A DNA stretch of 23,762 bases from Anaerolineae bacterium (GCA_016931365.1 JAFGEY010000019.1:1-23762); one strand, 5' to 3'; shown: positions 1-7,338, numbered from the stretch's first letter. Notes: generated by a model from the sequence alone, not told the origin. Made by a program: numbers and translations.

Positions 1-653
1 AAGCCCAGTTCCGCGGCCATGGCGTAGCAGTCGACCGGAAAGGCGTTGCCGGCCAGCGCCGACGCGCCCAGGGGGAGGACGGACGTGCGTTGCTCGACGC
101 CGTCCAGGCGCTGCAGGTCGCGCTCTAGCATCCAAAAGGTGGACAAGAGCCAGTGGCTCAAGAGGATCGGCTGGGCCGGCTGGAGGTGGGTGTAGCCGGG
201 CATCAGCAGGTCGATGTGCGTCTCGGCCTGCTCGACGATGGCAGATTGCACCGCTTGAACCTGCCCGCGCAGTTCGCCGATTCGCCCCAGCAGGTGGAGG
301 CGTATATCGGTCGCCACCTGATCGTTGCGACTGCGCCCGGTGTGCAACTTGCCCGCCGTTGGGCCGATCAATTCGGCCAGCCGCCGCTCGATTGCAGTGT
401 GAATGTCCTCGTCGTTGGGGGCAAATTCAAACGTGCCGGCCTCAAACTCGGCCAACACCTGCGCCAGCCCATCGACGATCTGGGCGCACTCGACCTCGGT
501 AAGGACGCCGGCGCCGACCAGCACCCGCGCGTAAGCCTGGCTGCCGCCGATGTCGGCGGCGTACATCCGTTGGTCAAAGTCGATGGAGGCATTCAGCCGC
601 GCCATCAAAGCGTCCATTTCGACGCTGAACCGCCCGCCCCACAGTTTGCTCAT
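1..653 (-). CDS. argH: Argininosuccinate lyase, 3' end cut off by window edge
   Basis: This gene encodes the last enzyme of arginine synthesis, which splits argininosuccinate into arginine and fumarate in the cytoplasm. Reading the minus strand from the ATG at 653 gives about 217 residues. The N-terminus has the hallmark KLWGGRF. The conserved HTGRSRNDQ segment lies near residue 110 and a THLQPAQP segment follows. The family is about 460 residues, so roughly the first half is present and the GSSxMPxKxN signature falls outside the window. An in-frame ATG at 665 would add four residues, but a GGAG ribosome site sits just upstream of 653 and KLWGGRF normally starts right after the initiator. It lies 41 bases downstream of argG on the same strand. 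A perfect hairpin covers the argG stop codon between the two genes. Confidence 0.95.
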   Translation of the reverse strand, partial: MSKLWGGRFSVEMDALMARLNASIDFDQRMYAADIGGSQAYARVLVGAGVLTEVECAQIVDGLAQVLAEFEAGTFEFAPNDEDIHTAIERRLAELIGPTAGKLHTGRSRNDQVATDIRLHLLGRIGELRGQVQAVQSAIVEQAETHIDLLMPGYTHLQPAQPILLSHWLLSTFWMLERDLQRLDGVEQRTSVLPLGASALAGNAFPVDCYAMAAELG

Positions 654-666
654 ATAGAACTCCATT

Positions 667-703
667 AAACCCTAAAGGTCTACAAACAAGACCTTTAGGG
701 TTT
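667..703 (-). promoter_or_regulatory. Perfect 14-bp hairpin between argG and argH
   Basis: Bases 667-680 and 690-703 are perfectly complementary, with a 9-base loop. The hairpin includes the argG stop codon (695-697). On the minus strand it ends about a dozen bases before the argH start and is followed by TAATGG, not a T run. A simple intrinsic terminator is therefore unlikely. An mRNA-stability or translation-tuning element within the operon fits better, but that is inference. Confidence 0.55.
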
Positions 704-1909
704 CACTTTTTCCATATCGACCAGCGCGCGCACGGTCAGTGGCAGGCCAAAAAGATTGATGAACCCCTCGGCGTCACTCTGCTTGTATACCGCGTCGCGG
801 CCAAAGGTGGCCAAATCCTCGCGGTACAGCGAGTTGGGCGAGGTGATGCCCACCTGGGTGCAACTGCCCTTGTACAGTTTGACCTTGACCGTGCCCGTGA
901 CCGGCTCTTGCGTCTTGCGCACGAATGCCCACAACGCCTCGCGCAGCGGCGTGAACCACTGCCCAAAATAGACCATCTCGGCGAAGCGGTCGGCAACGAG
1001 GTGCTTGTAGTGCATCGTGTCACGGTCGAGGCACAGCGTTTCCAGCGCGCGGTGTGCGGTGTACAGGATGGTGCCGCCGGGCGTCTCATAGATGCCGCGC
1101 GATTTCATCCCCACCAGACGGTTTTCCACCAGATCAAGCCGCCCGACGCCATGCACGCCGCCCAGCGCGTTGAGCTTGAGCATCAAGTCGGTCGCGCTCA
1201 TGCGCACCCCATCCAGGCCGACCGGAAAGCCCTGCTCAAAATCGACCGACACCCAGGCCAGTTCGTCGGGCGCTTGTTCGGGCGCGACGGTGAGCACGTA
1301 CACGTCATCCGGCGGGGGCTGGCTGGGGTCTTCCAGCGGGCCGCCTTCGTGGCTCATGTGCCAGATGTTGCGGTCGCGGCTGTAAATCGACTTGCGGCTT
1401 GAAGTAACTGGAATGCCATGCTGGGCGGCATAGTCGAGCGCGTCTTCACGGGAGCGAATGTCCCACACCCGCCACGGGGCGATCACCTTGATCCGAGGGT
1501 TGAGCGCCTTGACTGCCAGCTCGAAACGTACCTGGTCGTTGCCTTTGCCGGTGCAGCCGTGCGCGATGGCATCGGCGCCCTCCTGATTGGCGATTTCAAC
1601 CAACCTTTTGCCGGTGATCGGACGGGCAAACGAGGTGCCCAGCAGGTACTGGCGCTCGTAAATCGCACCGGCGATCATGGTTGGAAAGGCATAGTCCTGC
1701 AAAAATTCCTCGCGGATGTCTTCGATGTAAGCCTTGGATGCGCCGCTGGCCCGCGCCTTGACGTCCAGCCCGGCGAGTTCTTCTTCCTGGCCGAGATCGG
1801 CGGTAAAGGTGATGATTTCGGCATCGTAATGCTGCCTGAGCCAGTGCACAATGACCGAAGTATCCAGGCCGCCAGAATAGGCCAGGACAATTTTTTTAGT
1901 ATCACTCAT
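695..1909 (-). CDS. argG: Argininosuccinate synthase
   Basis: This cytoplasmic enzyme joins citrulline and aspartate, using ATP, to make argininosuccinate, the step before argH. The protein has 404 residues, the normal family length. The N-terminal ATP pyrophosphatase loop AYSGGLDTS is at residues 10-18. Further family blocks are visible, such as [14 protein letters not shown] and the [19 protein letters not shown] segment. The ATG at 1907-1909 overlaps the stop codon of the HicB-like gene by four bases, which suggests translational coupling. The TAA stop lies inside a strong hairpin. Expression is probably controlled by the arginine-codon leaders at 2248-2507. Confidence 0.97.
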   Translation of the reverse strand: MSDTKKIVLAYSGGLDTSVIVHWLRQHYDAEIITFTADLGQEEELAGLDVKARASGASKAYIEDIREEFLQDYAFPTMIAGAIYERQYLLGTSFARPITGKRLVEIANQEGADAIAHGCTGKGNDQVRFELAVKALNPRIKVIAPWRVWDIRSREDALDYAAQHGIPVTSSRKSIYSRDRNIWHMSHEGGPLEDPSQPPPDDVYVLTVAPEQAPDELAWVSVDFEQGFPVGLDGVRMSATDLMLKLNALGGVHGVGRLDLVENRLVGMKSRGIYETPGGTILYTAHRALETLCLDRDTMHYKHLVADRFAEMVYFGQWFTPLREALWAFVRKTQEPVTGTVKVKLYKGSCTQVGITSPNSLYREDLATFGRDAVYKQSDAEGFINLFGLPLTVRALVDMEKVKP

Positions 1910-2157
1910 TTTATATGCTCCTCAAGTTGTATCGAAACTTGTTTGACTGTGGGCTGACCAGCAACGACCTGCGGAATAGATGCACCATTTTCAAGCATGT
2001 TCCAGCAGTAGCAGCGCGCCGCCTCGACGACCTTGTTCCTGGCTTCATCCACCGTCTTGCCGGTGCTGATGCAGCCGGGCAGCACCGGGATCGCCGCCAG
2101 ATATTCGCCCTCGTATGTTTGCTTGATCATCACGTCAAATTGATAAATTTCAGACAT
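1906..2157 (-). CDS. Small HicB-like (UPF0150 type) protein, solo
   Basis: The protein has 83 residues. The pattern of a short beta strand, [18 protein letters not shown], then [12 protein letters not shown] is the usual HicB/UPF0150 fold, a partial RNase-H-like domain found in antitoxins of HicA toxins. No HicA gene is adjacent and no obvious DNA-binding C-terminus is visible. The start at 2157 is chosen because GGGAGG lies five bases upstream. The longer reading frame to 2235 would run through the terminator hairpin at 2176-2205. The gene sits between the arginine leader and argG, overlapping argG by four bases. It is therefore transcribed with arginine biosynthesis, which is an odd place for an antitoxin. 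Its role is unknown. Confidence 0.8.
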   Translation of the reverse strand: MSEIYQFDVMIKQTYEGEYLAAIPVLPGCISTGKTVDEARNKVVEAARCYCWNMLENGASIPQVVAGQPTVKQVSIQLEEHIK

Positions 2158-2175
2158 CGTTTCCTCCCAGATAGC

Positions 2176-2205
2176 AAAAAACCGGCTTCCCTGTTGGAAA
2201 GCCGG
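2176..2205 (-). terminator. Intrinsic terminator/attenuator 2, just before the hicB-like gene
   Basis: On the minus strand, 2205-2196 pairs with 2191-2182 (CCGGCTTTCC with GGGAAGCCGG, one G-U pair) across an AACA loop. It is followed directly by six T. It lies only 18 bases upstream of the hicB-like start and downstream of arginine-rich leader frame 2. Its position inside the leader of the arg operon makes it a conditional terminator rather than a gene end. Confidence 0.8.
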
Positions 2206-2247
2206 CTGTTTGAACATCATCGACAAGCAGCACAAAGCGCCTCCAGG

Positions 2248-2322
2248 CTAGGGGACAGAAGGTCGGCCGCATCGTCGTCGCCCATTCAATTGGATTGTGA
2301 CCATTGCCGATCTCGCTTTCAT
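2248..2322 (-). CDS. Putative arginine leader peptide 2
   Basis: This is a 24-codon frame, ATG at 2322 and TAG at 2248. Codons 15-17 are CGA CGA CGA (2280-2272) and codon 20 is another CGA, so four of six consecutive codons are arginine. AGA is codon 4. About 40 bases after its stop the intrinsic terminator at 2176-2205 begins. This is the layout of a ribosome-mediated attenuator in which ribosomes stall on arginine codons when charged Arg-tRNA is scarce. The ribosome site is weak. A later in-frame ATG (codon 7) is an alternative start. I do not see a strong antiterminator by eye; weak candidate pairing exists between TGGAGG after the stop codon and CTTTCCA in the terminator. Confidence 0.6.
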   Translation of the reverse strand: MKARSAMVTIQLNGRRRCGRPSVP

Positions 2323-2353
2323 CTCGAGATGTAATCTCGAGATGTAATCTCGA
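2321..2353 (-). repeat. Tandem 13-mer containing the palindrome ATCTCGAGAT
   Basis: ATCTCGAGATGTA occurs at 2321-2333 and again at 2334-2346, followed by the partial copy ATCTCGA at 2347-2353. Each unit contains the 10-base palindrome ATCTCGAGAT. The repeats lie between attenuator 1 and leader frame 2, and the leader 2 ATG falls inside one unit. Spaced palindromes here could be an operator or an RNA structure. There is no match to the known ARG-box pattern. Confidence 0.6.
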
Positions 2354-2360
2354 ACCGGAA

Positions 2361-2391
2361 ACAAAAACAGCCCTCCAGGTTGGAGGGCTGT
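2361..2391 (-). terminator. Intrinsic terminator/attenuator 1 in the arg leader
   Basis: Bases 2367-2377 and 2381-2391 form a perfect 11-bp stem (ACAGCCCTCCA) with a 3-base loop. On the minus strand it runs into TTTTTGTTT. It could also end the upstream nucleotidase transcript, since it lies about 165 bases past that stop. However, it directly follows leader frame 1, and its 5' arm can instead pair with the end of that frame: 2381-2390 with 2440-2450, ten pairs with one bulged base. That is the geometry of an attenuator. Confidence 0.8.
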
Positions 2392-2438
2392 CGAACCTAC
2401 AGAGTGTGAATGCAAAACACACTAACCCAGACAGGTCG

Positions 2439-2507
2439 TCAGCCCTGCCAGGTTCGTCGTCGAAGGGTAGAAAAGAAAGTGGTTTGTGCCATCATCATAT
2501 TCTTCAT
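2439..2507 (-). CDS. Putative arginine leader peptide 1
   Basis: This is a 22-codon frame, ATG at 2507 and TGA at 2439-2441. Codons 16-18 are CGA CGA CGA (2462-2454). The stop codon overlaps the segment AGGGCTG (2446-2440), which is complementary to CAGCCCT (2390-2384), the 5' arm of terminator 1. A ribosome stalled on the CGA run would leave this segment free to form an antiterminator. A ribosome reaching the stop would cover it and let the terminator form. A second exclusive pairing is possible between 2450-2456 and 2392-2398 (seven pairs). No good ribosome site is seen. If the promoter at 2515-2543 is used, the transcript would start at about the ATG, that is, leaderless. Later in-frame ATGs at codons 4-6 are alternatives. 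Confidence 0.65.
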   Translation of the reverse strand: MKNMMMAQTTFFSTLRRRTWQG

Positions 2508-2514
2508 GACAGTA

Positions 2515-2543
2515 ATTGTACCTCAAAAAGACCGTCTTGGCAA
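2515..2543 (-). promoter_or_regulatory. Sigma-70-like promoter for the arg leader and hicB-argG-argH
   Basis: The minus strand reads TTGCCA (2543-2538), a 17-base spacer, then TACAAT (2520-2515). Each hexamer matches the consensus at five of six positions. The expected start is near 2508, about 350 bases upstream of the hicB-like gene, so both leader frames and both terminators would be in the 5' leader. The -35 lies about 15 bases past the end of the nucleotidase gene. Confidence 0.6.
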
Positions 2544-2557
2544 ATTTGCCGATCCGC

Positions 2558-4231
2558 TCAAACCTGAACGACGGCAACCTGCGCCGGGATCGTTGGCCGT
2601 TTTAACCGCGCCAGCACACGATCGGGCGATAAACGACTTTCACCCTCGACAACGATGCGGCCTTCAACATGCGCCGATATAGGGCTGTGGACGCGGATGT
2701 AGGCGATCAACGCATCTTTGACTGTGCCCCCCACCTGCTCGATACTCGCCGCGGTCGAAAACAAATCTCGATAATCCACGGCACGATACGTATGATAGTC
2801 GGTTGTTGCTACGGTGTAAATACGCCGGGGATCGAGCGGCTGGCCGCTGACGACAACATCGGTGGCCACGCCGCCGAAAATGCGCAGTTGTAGGCCACCA
2901 ACCTGGACAAAATTGCCTGTGCCGCTGCCAGACGCAGCCACGTCGAGGATTTGCTGAAGCTGTTCACCGCTCAACCGAACGCGAAGAATATCATTGGGAT
3001 AGGGCAACGCATCGGAAATGTCCTGCACAGTGAGCGGCCCGGCAAAGAGTGAATTGAGCACAGTCAATGCGGGAAGCAAACTGATTTCCGCCTGAGCCTG
3101 CTCGCGGACCACATCGCAGACCAGGTTGCCCATCGGCGCTTCACGGAAACGGATGTCCCTGTCCGAAATGTCTATCGCCGCCTGGCCGACGATCTCGAAA
3201 CGCTCGGGATACATCTGGCGCATTTCAGCATCCAGCATCCCCACATGAGCCGCGATGTTAGGATCGGCGGGGATATCCAAGGTCAGCGGAATCAGCCCGT
3301 AAGCATAACTGGTCATCCGCCCGCCGCTGACAGCCACATCAAGCCGACCCAGATAGGCCCCCCACTGATAGTCTTCAACGATCAACGTACCACCAACCTG
3401 TACAGCTTGAGTCAATTTGGCGTGCTCGTGCGCGCTGATAATGATGTCGATGCCCGGCACGGCGCTAGCCAACGCATAATCGTCTTTGAGGTATTGATGC
3501 CCAAGCACAACTACCAAGTCAGCCTGGGTTCTAAGCTGCGGGATCAGCGTGCGCGCGGTTTCGATGGGATCGGCAAATCGCACTCCTGAAACGAGTTCGA
3601 CAGGGACAATGTGTGGCCAATCCGGCCCGGCAAAACTGGTAAAGGCGATCTTGAATCCCCCCTCATCGACAATGGTGTAAGGATCAAGCACTGTCTCATC
3701 GTTCTCAGAATAATACAGGTTGGCGCACAAGATGGGAAAAAAGGCTGTGTCGCAACGCTGGAGCAACGTTTGCCAACCGTAATCCAGGTCGTGGTTGCCC
3801 AATCCCATCGCAGCATACCCCAATTCATTCATCAATTCGATGTCTGGCACCCCTTGAAAAGCATCGGCCATCAAACAGCCCTGGTGCACATCTCCGGCAT
3901 CAACTAAAAAAACATGCTCGGCCTGGCGGCGAATTTCTCGTACCGCAGTAGCCCGGCGGGCGATGCCCCCCACCGGTTCGGGAAACTCGAGGATGCGAAA
4001 AGGAGCGAGGTGTCCATGCGTGTCGTTCGTGTGCAAAAAAGTGAGCACCATATCGGGATGGCCTGGAACGCGCGTGTCCACGACAGGAAAAGATGGCGTT
4101 GCCGACGGCTCGACAGGGGCAGTAGGCGTCCACAATGGAGTCGATTTAGACGCGCAAGCTTGCGCCAATACACCTCCTGCCGCAAGCGACGAACTGACCA
4201 GGAACCGTCGGCGATCGATCTTTTTTGCCAT
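2558..4231 (-). CDS. Secreted 5'-nucleotidase-family metallophosphoesterase
   Basis: The protein has 557 residues and belongs to the UshA/NadN/YfkN type, which hydrolyses nucleotides or other phosphate esters outside the membrane. The N-terminus DRRRFLVSSSLAAGG is a twin-arginine (Tat) signal. It ends in LAQAC with Cys26, an imperfect lipobox, so the protein may be lipid-anchored. A Pro/Thr-rich linker follows. Two-metal phosphatase motifs are in order: NDTHGH at about 69-74, DAGD at 111-114, GNHD at 145-148, then GHQ and SAHEH. The C-terminal substrate domain begins near GNLVCDVVREQAQAEI, and LSGEQLQQILDVA is typical of it. Substrate cannot be told from sequence. The ATG at 4231 has a GAGGGGGAG site upstream, located in the 23-base gap after the aminotransferase gene, so the two are probably co-transcribed. 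Confidence 0.92.
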   Translation of the reverse strand: MAKKIDRRRFLVSSSLAAGGVLAQACASKSTPLWTPTAPVEPSATPSFPVVDTRVPGHPDMVLTFLHTNDTHGHLAPFRILEFPEPVGGIARRATAVREIRRQAEHVFLVDAGDVHQGCLMADAFQGVPDIELMNELGYAAMGLGNHDLDYGWQTLLQRCDTAFFPILCANLYYSENDETVLDPYTIVDEGGFKIAFTSFAGPDWPHIVPVELVSGVRFADPIETARTLIPQLRTQADLVVVLGHQYLKDDYALASAVPGIDIIISAHEHAKLTQAVQVGGTLIVEDYQWGAYLGRLDVAVSGGRMTSYAYGLIPLTLDIPADPNIAAHVGMLDAEMRQMYPERFEIVGQAAIDISDRDIRFREAPMGNLVCDVVREQAQAEISLLPALTVLNSLFAGPLTVQDISDALPYPNDILRVRLSGEQLQQILDVAASGSGTGNFVQVGGLQLRIFGGVATDVVVSGQPLDPRRIYTVATTDYHTYRAVDYRDLFSTAASIEQVGGTVKDALIAYIRVHSPISAHVEGRIVVEGESRLSPDRVLARLKRPTIPAQVAVVQV

Positions 4232-4254
4232 CGCTCCCCCTCAAAATATCAAGA

Positions 4255-5466
4255 TTATCCCAATTCGCGTTTGATCGCGCGTCCCAGACGCCGGATACCC
4301 TCGTCAATTTTGTCTGGCCCCATGCACGAGAAATTGAGGCGCATTGTGTTGCGCCCGCCGCCGTTGGGATAGAACACATAGCCGGGCACAAAGGCCACTT
4401 TTTCTTCCAACGCCTTGTGGAAAAGCTGTTCCGCGTCGATCTGCTCAGGCAGCCAGACCCACAGAAATAGTCCCCCTTCGGGGTGTGTCCAGGTCGATCC
4501 TTCGGGGAACTCGCGCTCCAGTGCGGCGAGCATCACATCGCGCCGCTCGCGGTAGGCGCTGCGAATCTTTTGGACGTGGCGCTTGATGATGCCGCGCTGG
4601 CAGATGTCGTTGGCGATGTACTGAACAAAGGTGCTGGTGTGCAGATCGGTGCCTTCCTTGGTCAAAACCAGTTTGTTAGTGACCGCTTCAGGGGCAATGA
4701 TCCAGCCCAGACGGATGCCTGGAGCCAGGGTTTTGGAAAAAGTCGAGAGGTAAAGGACATTTTCTTTGTGCAAAGAGACAATAGGCGGCATATCCTGACC
4801 CTCAAAACGCAGTTCGCCGTATGGGTCGTCTTCGACAATAAACGCGCCGAGTTTGGCAGCGACCTCGACCAGCTTTTCACGGCGCTCAAGGGGTAAGGTG
4901 GTGCCTGCGGGATTGTGAAAGTTGGGCAGTACATAGATGAACTTGGGCTTCTTGCCCCCGACTGCCGCTTCGATCAAATCGACCCGCATCCCCTGCTGAT
5001 CGATTGGAACGGTGACAAATGTAGGGTTATAAAGTCGCCAGGCCTGGATCGCGCCCAGATAAGTGGGACTCTCGGTTACAATCACATCCCCTTCGTCAAT
5101 AAAAGTGCGCCCGATCAGATCGAGCGCCTGCTGAGAGCCATTTGTGACCAGCGTGTTGTCGGTGGTAGCCGGAACGCCGTATTTCTGTACCTTTTCAGCG
5201 AGATATTCACGTAGCTGTACGTAGCCCTGTGTAACTCCATATTGCAGGGCGCGTTCAGGAACTTGGTCCAAAATGAACTCGCAAGCCTCACGAAACTCGC
5301 GCACGGGGAACAACTCGGAGGCCGGCAGTCCTCCGGCAAATGAAATGACGTCGGGCTGTTGGGTGATTTTGAGCAACTCGCGGATGATCGATCCAGTGAT
5401 ATGCTGCGTACGTTTGGCCAGGACGGCCGGCCAATCGGTTGTATACTGCCCATCAAACTCTGACAT
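4255..5466 (-). CDS. PLP-dependent fold-I aminotransferase (LysN / aromatic aminotransferase type)
   Basis: The protein has 403 residues and transfers amino groups from an amino acid to a 2-oxo acid. It resembles the family of 2-aminoadipate transaminase and MocR-related aminotransferases; the exact substrate is not readable. Visible elements are ISFAGGLPASELFP near residue 41, the NGSQQALDLIGR cofactor-binding turn near 109, PNFHNPAGTT at 181-190, DDPYGELRF with Asp213/Asp214/Tyr216, and the PLP-binding Lys245 in STFSKTLAPGIRLGW. The C-terminal substrate arginine is likely in NTMRLNFS. The start at 5466 is chosen over the ATG at 5514 because AGGAGG lies eight bases upstream and the predicted transcription start (near 5517) leaves no leader for 5514. 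The nucleotidase gene follows 23 bases downstream. Confidence 0.92.
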   Translation of the reverse strand: MSEFDGQYTTDWPAVLAKRTQHITGSIIRELLKITQQPDVISFAGGLPASELFPVREFREACEFILDQVPERALQYGVTQGYVQLREYLAEKVQKYGVPATTDNTLVTNGSQQALDLIGRTFIDEGDVIVTESPTYLGAIQAWRLYNPTFVTVPIDQQGMRVDLIEAAVGGKKPKFIYVLPNFHNPAGTTLPLERREKLVEVAAKLGAFIVEDDPYGELRFEGQDMPPIVSLHKENVLYLSTFSKTLAPGIRLGWIIAPEAVTNKLVLTKEGTDLHTSTFVQYIANDICQRGIIKRHVQKIRSAYRERRDVMLAALEREFPEGSTWTHPEGGLFLWVWLPEQIDAEQLFHKALEEKVAFVPGYVFYPNGGGRNTMRLNFSCMGPDKIDEGIRRLGRAIKRELG

Positions 5467-5523
5467 ATCAAAAACCTCCTTGTTTTCGATTTTTGGACGC
5501 GCCATTGCATCCAAGATGTATGC

Positions 5524-5552
5524 ATTATATCATAGCCATAATGTGAAAGCAA
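5524..5552 (-). promoter_or_regulatory. Promoter of the aminotransferase-nucleotidase operon
   Basis: The minus strand reads TTGCTT (5552-5547), a 17-base spacer, then a perfect TATAAT (5529-5524) preceded by TGA, giving an extended -10. The predicted start is near 5517, about 50 bases upstream of the aminotransferase ATG. Confidence 0.7.
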
Positions 5553-5592
5553 AACCAGATCTGGTAGACGCAGACACTCGCACTTGCAACAA

Positions 5593-5626
5593 ACGGGCTG
5601 CACCTGGTGTATCAAGTGCAGCCCGT
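5593..5626 (-). terminator. Terminator of the DUF3048 lipoprotein gene
   Basis: Bases 5593-5603 (ACGGGCTGCAC) and 5616-5626 form a perfect 11-bp stem with a 12-base loop. On the minus strand TTTGTTG follows. It lies 17 bases past the stop of the DUF3048 gene and upstream of the next gene's promoter. Confidence 0.75.
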
Positions 5627-5643
5627 CTAGAATCAGAGCCACA

Positions 5644-7023
5644 TCAGTCAATCGTCAAATTCGCATCCAGCCGCACCACCTGAATCCACGTCTGCCCAGG
5701 GCGAAAAGGCACCTGATTGCCCTGATCATCCACAAAAATCAGGCGGTCGTCTTCGCGTTGTGCATTTTGGCGCATCCACCTCACATCGTACACCTTGCCA
5801 TCGCGCATCAATTTGGCCGCGCCTTGCCCCCACACTTCAATTACCACCGCATAATACGGGTTGTTGGGATCGTGGGTATCGGTCAGAATGTCGCTGTTGT
5901 AGTGATTGGCAAACAGTACAATAACGTTGGCCGGTGCGATCTGTTTTCCGGTCAATTCATCGACGGTCGGCACACCCAGATCAAAGCGTTTATAGGTGCG
6001 TGTCGCAGCATCGTAGCGATATTCAGCGACTGCATAGTTGGCCTTGTACACAATCTTCAGGTGCGTGGCATCACGTCCGCCGCCGGGCGGAGTGTCACTA
6101 AACACAAACATGTTGTGAAAATCGGGCCGTTGGTTGATGCCGCGCGCTGACGCGACACTCCACAGACGAGCCGTGTCGCTGTACATAGTCAACTCGTAGC
6201 GCGCCTTCTTTTCCGGCATACGATACTCAGCACCGCCATCGGTAAACGGGTCTTCCGGGCAAATAATGCGTTGATAGCCGATCGCCCAGGACTTGCCCTG
6301 CGTAATGCGAACTTTGACGCCGGGATGGCCGCCCGAAGCAACAAGTATGGACTTGAAAATAGGCATCCATTCGCCATCAGGCAGACGCAGACTGCGGATC
6401 GGCCCCAGCAAACTGACGTCGTTGGCCCAAAAAATCGCCGTCAAGCGGGGCAAGAAAGCCTCAGTTTCGTGCTCGATTACGACATCAGCCAGGCTGAGGC
6501 CCGACTGCGGCCGCGCATCGACAGGAAAATTGGGAATGCGCACGCCGAGTGGACGCCGATTCAGGTTGGCCGGATTGACCTTCAGACCGGTCAAGGGGTT
6601 GACATCTCCGCCCATCGGCACCGGCGCGGGCATCGCCCCGGACGGTGGCGCGGGCTGCAGAGTCGCTGTGGGCGCGACAACGGCCTTGGCTGCCGGTTGC
6701 TGCACGACAATCTCGGCCGTCGGTGTCAGCGTCGATGTCATCGTTGGTTCGGGTGTATGCGTAAATGTTGGTGTGACGGCAGCAACCTGAATCTCGGTCG
6801 CCGTCGGCGCCGGCGTGGGTGTGTTGGGCAGCGGGGTCGGTGTTGGCGTCCAGGTTGCCGTCACTGTCGGTGTCAGCGTCGATGTTGGAATGTTGGTTGG
6901 GGTCTTGGTCGGAGTTGCTGTTGGGTTAACCTGGGCTGTACATCCGCTCCAGGTTGAACCAACTAGCATCAGGGTAACAAGCGAGATTGAAAGCATCAAA
7001 CGGGCAAGCAAGGGCCGGTTCAA
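5644..7023 (-). CDS. DUF3048 (YerB-like) lipoprotein with Pro/Thr-rich spacer
   Basis: The protein has 459 residues. The N-terminal signal peptide ends in WSGC, making Cys28 a likely lipidation site. Residues about 32-125 form a Thr/Pro repeat region (TPT, TPTP and similar), a flexible spacer common in Chloroflexota surface proteins. The folded domain starts around NPLTGLKVNPANLNRRPLGV and has the DUF3048 blocks PQSGLSLADVVIEHETEAFLP and LGPIRSLRLPD, plus a C-terminal beta region (YDVRWMRQ, GQTWIQVV). The molecular function is unknown; B. subtilis YerB is the named relative. The start codon is TTG at 7023, chosen because AGGAGGAG is five bases upstream; no ATG fits that site. The gene has its own promoter (7182-7210) and terminator (5593-5626). 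Confidence 0.88.
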   Translation of the reverse strand: MNRPLLARLMLSISLVTLMLVGSTWSGCTAQVNPTATPTKTPTNIPTSTLTPTVTATWTPTPTPLPNTPTPAPTATEIQVAAVTPTFTHTPEPTMTSTLTPTAEIVVQQPAAKAVVAPTATLQPAPPSGAMPAPVPMGGDVNPLTGLKVNPANLNRRPLGVRIPNFPVDARPQSGLSLADVVIEHETEAFLPRLTAIFWANDVSLLGPIRSLRLPDGEWMPIFKSILVASGGHPGVKVRITQGKSWAIGYQRIICPEDPFTDGGAEYRMPEKKARYELTMYSDTARLWSVASARGINQRPDFHNMFVFSDTPPGGGRDATHLKIVYKANYAVAEYRYDAATRTYKRFDLGVPTVDELTGKQIAPANVIVLFANHYNSDILTDTHDPNNPYYAVVIEVWGQGAAKLMRDGKVYDVRWMRQNAQREDDRLIFVDDQGNQVPFRPGQTWIQVVRLDANLTID

Positions 7024-7181
7024 ATCATCTCCTCCTGGCAGATATAAAACCGATCCGGCTTAAATCTTCCCTGCGACAAAAGCCAGATCAGGCAGAGCCT
7101 ATCCTTCAAGCTCGTTGCTTTTTGAGCACAAATCTTTCCGAGCAACCAGGCCCTGTTCAGTTTCAATTCAGTCGGGATAGG

Positions 7182-7210
7182 AGCATACCGGAATTTGCTC
7201 GTTTTGTCAA
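7182..7210 (-). promoter_or_regulatory. Promoter of the DUF3048 gene
   Basis: The minus strand reads a perfect TTGACA (7210-7205), a 17-base spacer, then TATGCT (7187-7182). The transcript would have a leader of about 150 bases before the TTG start at 7023. Confidence 0.6.
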
Positions 7211-7329
7211 ATTCACTTCAGCCTGGACAGAAGCGGTGTCCCTCGGAACCCGCTATGATCGGGGTTTTGCCTGTTGCGCCGAGATTCGGCTGGACAGGCT
7301 GAATCTGATAGGTTTTGACAGAGCGAATA

Positions 7330-7338
7330 TGATATACT
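7330..7338 (+). promoter_or_regulatory. Possible extended -10 promoter of the mevalonate operon
   Basis: TGATATACT forms an extended -10 (TGnTATACT). A TTGACA lies at 7315-7320, but only 12 bases away, too close for a normal pair. Transcription would start near 7345, some 60 bases before the mvaA start. Confidence 0.4.

Noticed and set aside
153..668. A 171-codon plus-strand frame at the left edge
   Set aside because: It is the antisense shadow of argH, whose protein motifs are clear on the minus strand.
2150..2422. A 90-codon minus-strand frame upstream of the hicB-like gene
   Set aside because: It runs through both attenuator terminators and has no family resemblance; the short arginine frames and the hicB-like gene explain the region better.
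2158..2557. A T-box riboswitch ahead of argG
   Set aside because: No T-box consensus such as AGGGTGGNACCGCG is present; the arginine-codon frames support ribosome-mediated attenuation instead.
7315..7338. TTGACA (7315-7320) paired with TATACT (7333-7338) as a standard promoter
   Set aside because: The spacing is only 12 bases, too short; only the extended -10 is kept as a candidate.
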